51,488 nt of DNA from Candidatus Binataceae bacterium (lineage in GTDB: Bacteria > Desulfobacterota > Binatia > Binatales > Binataceae), in the NCBI GenBank assembly GCA_036495685.1, contig DASXMJ010000074.1, forward strand, positions 1 to 51,488. Reading direction: 5' to 3'. The notes under the pieces are model-generated. The model had not been told where the DNA came from. It searched no databases and was given only the letters and a program-made list of their open reading frames with translations. This document shows, in pieces, positions 51,414 through 51,488 of this stretch. Position numbers and translations under genes: made by a program. Within the stretch, counting starts at the first letter, position 1. Every line of letters begins with the position of its first letter.

Positions 51414-51488
51414 TCAAGAGGTGACGAGTTTGAGGCGCTTGGGGATGAGCTCACTAAATCTGTGCCCGCCAGCTGACCCCATCGAGAT
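51414..51488 (-). CDS. C-terminal end of an unidentified minus-strand ORF (partial)
   Basis: At the right edge, a minus-strand frame enters the window and ends at TGA (51416-51414) with the tail HRFSELIPKRLKLVTS. It would be convergent with the CoA-transferase pair. Only 24 residues are visible, so neither coding nature nor family can be established. Confidence 0.3.
   Translation of the reverse strand: MSMGSAGGHRFSELIPKRLKLVTS

Noticed and set aside
1-51488. CRISPR array or IS element
   Set aside because: No regularly spaced repeats and no transposase motifs were seen on either strand.

Overview
The window is about 51.5 kb of GC-rich, tightly packed bacterial chromosome. Non-ATG starts (GTG, TTG) are common, and many neighbours overlap by 1-8 bases. 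The mix of genes fits an uncultured soil-type bacterium: luciferase-like flavin monooxygenases, type III CoA-transferases, Rieske and hydantoinase genes, MetE-like proteins, cobamide remodelling, and a UGA-decoded selenoprotein. Deltaproteobacteria-related lineages such as Binatota/Desulfobacterota are a reasonable guess, but this is inference from gene content only. No rRNA, complete tRNA, CRISPR array or intact transposase was found.

Layout. 1-5 kb is a looser, accessory-looking stretch: the tail of a MetE-like gene, a tRNA T-arm-like fragment, a flavin monooxygenase, a frameshifted XRE regulator, about 850 bp without a gene, and an unusual long PCMT-type methyltransferase bracketed by a diverged direct repeat. 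4.9-15.4 kb holds a CBS-pair protein, MmgE/PrpD, a fused membrane/spermidine-synthase-like protein, a cupin plus Rieske oxygenase pair, GH15, an SDR and a second flavin monooxygenase. 15.5-18.4 kb is a thiol/selenium redox block: GST, a GrdB-type selenoprotein read through an in-frame UGA with a well-formed SECIS hairpin, a MAPEG membrane protein and thiol peroxidase. 18.4-24.0 kb is a lower-ligand and nucleotide-loop cobamide cluster (bluB, cbiZ, cbiB, cobD, cobT, cobS) with no cobU/cobP in the window.

24.1-35.8 kb contains a CYTH protein, a polytopic membrane protein, a TetR-sulfatase unit with a near-perfect operator inside the TetR promoter, two Nudix hydrolases, thiI plus a VOC protein, a lipoprotein, a glycosyltransferase and a second MetE-like protein. 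35.9-41.8 kb has a CoA-transferase converging on an adh-hyuA-hyuB operon. 41.9-44.8 kb is a conserved housekeeping group on the minus strand (maf, yggS, proC, yggT, fmdB). 45-51.3 kb runs on the plus strand: Slt-type lytic transglycosylase, a DUF429-like protein whose start lies inside the slt gene, a HAD hydrolase, and two tandem CoA-transferases coupled by 4-base overlaps.

The strongest unusual signal is the selenoprotein at 16334-17182, which simple gene calling splits into two ORFs at the UGA. Next in interest are its thiol-redox neighbourhood, the B12 remodelling operon, the TetR operator/leaderless promoter, and the repeat-flanked PCMT-like gene.
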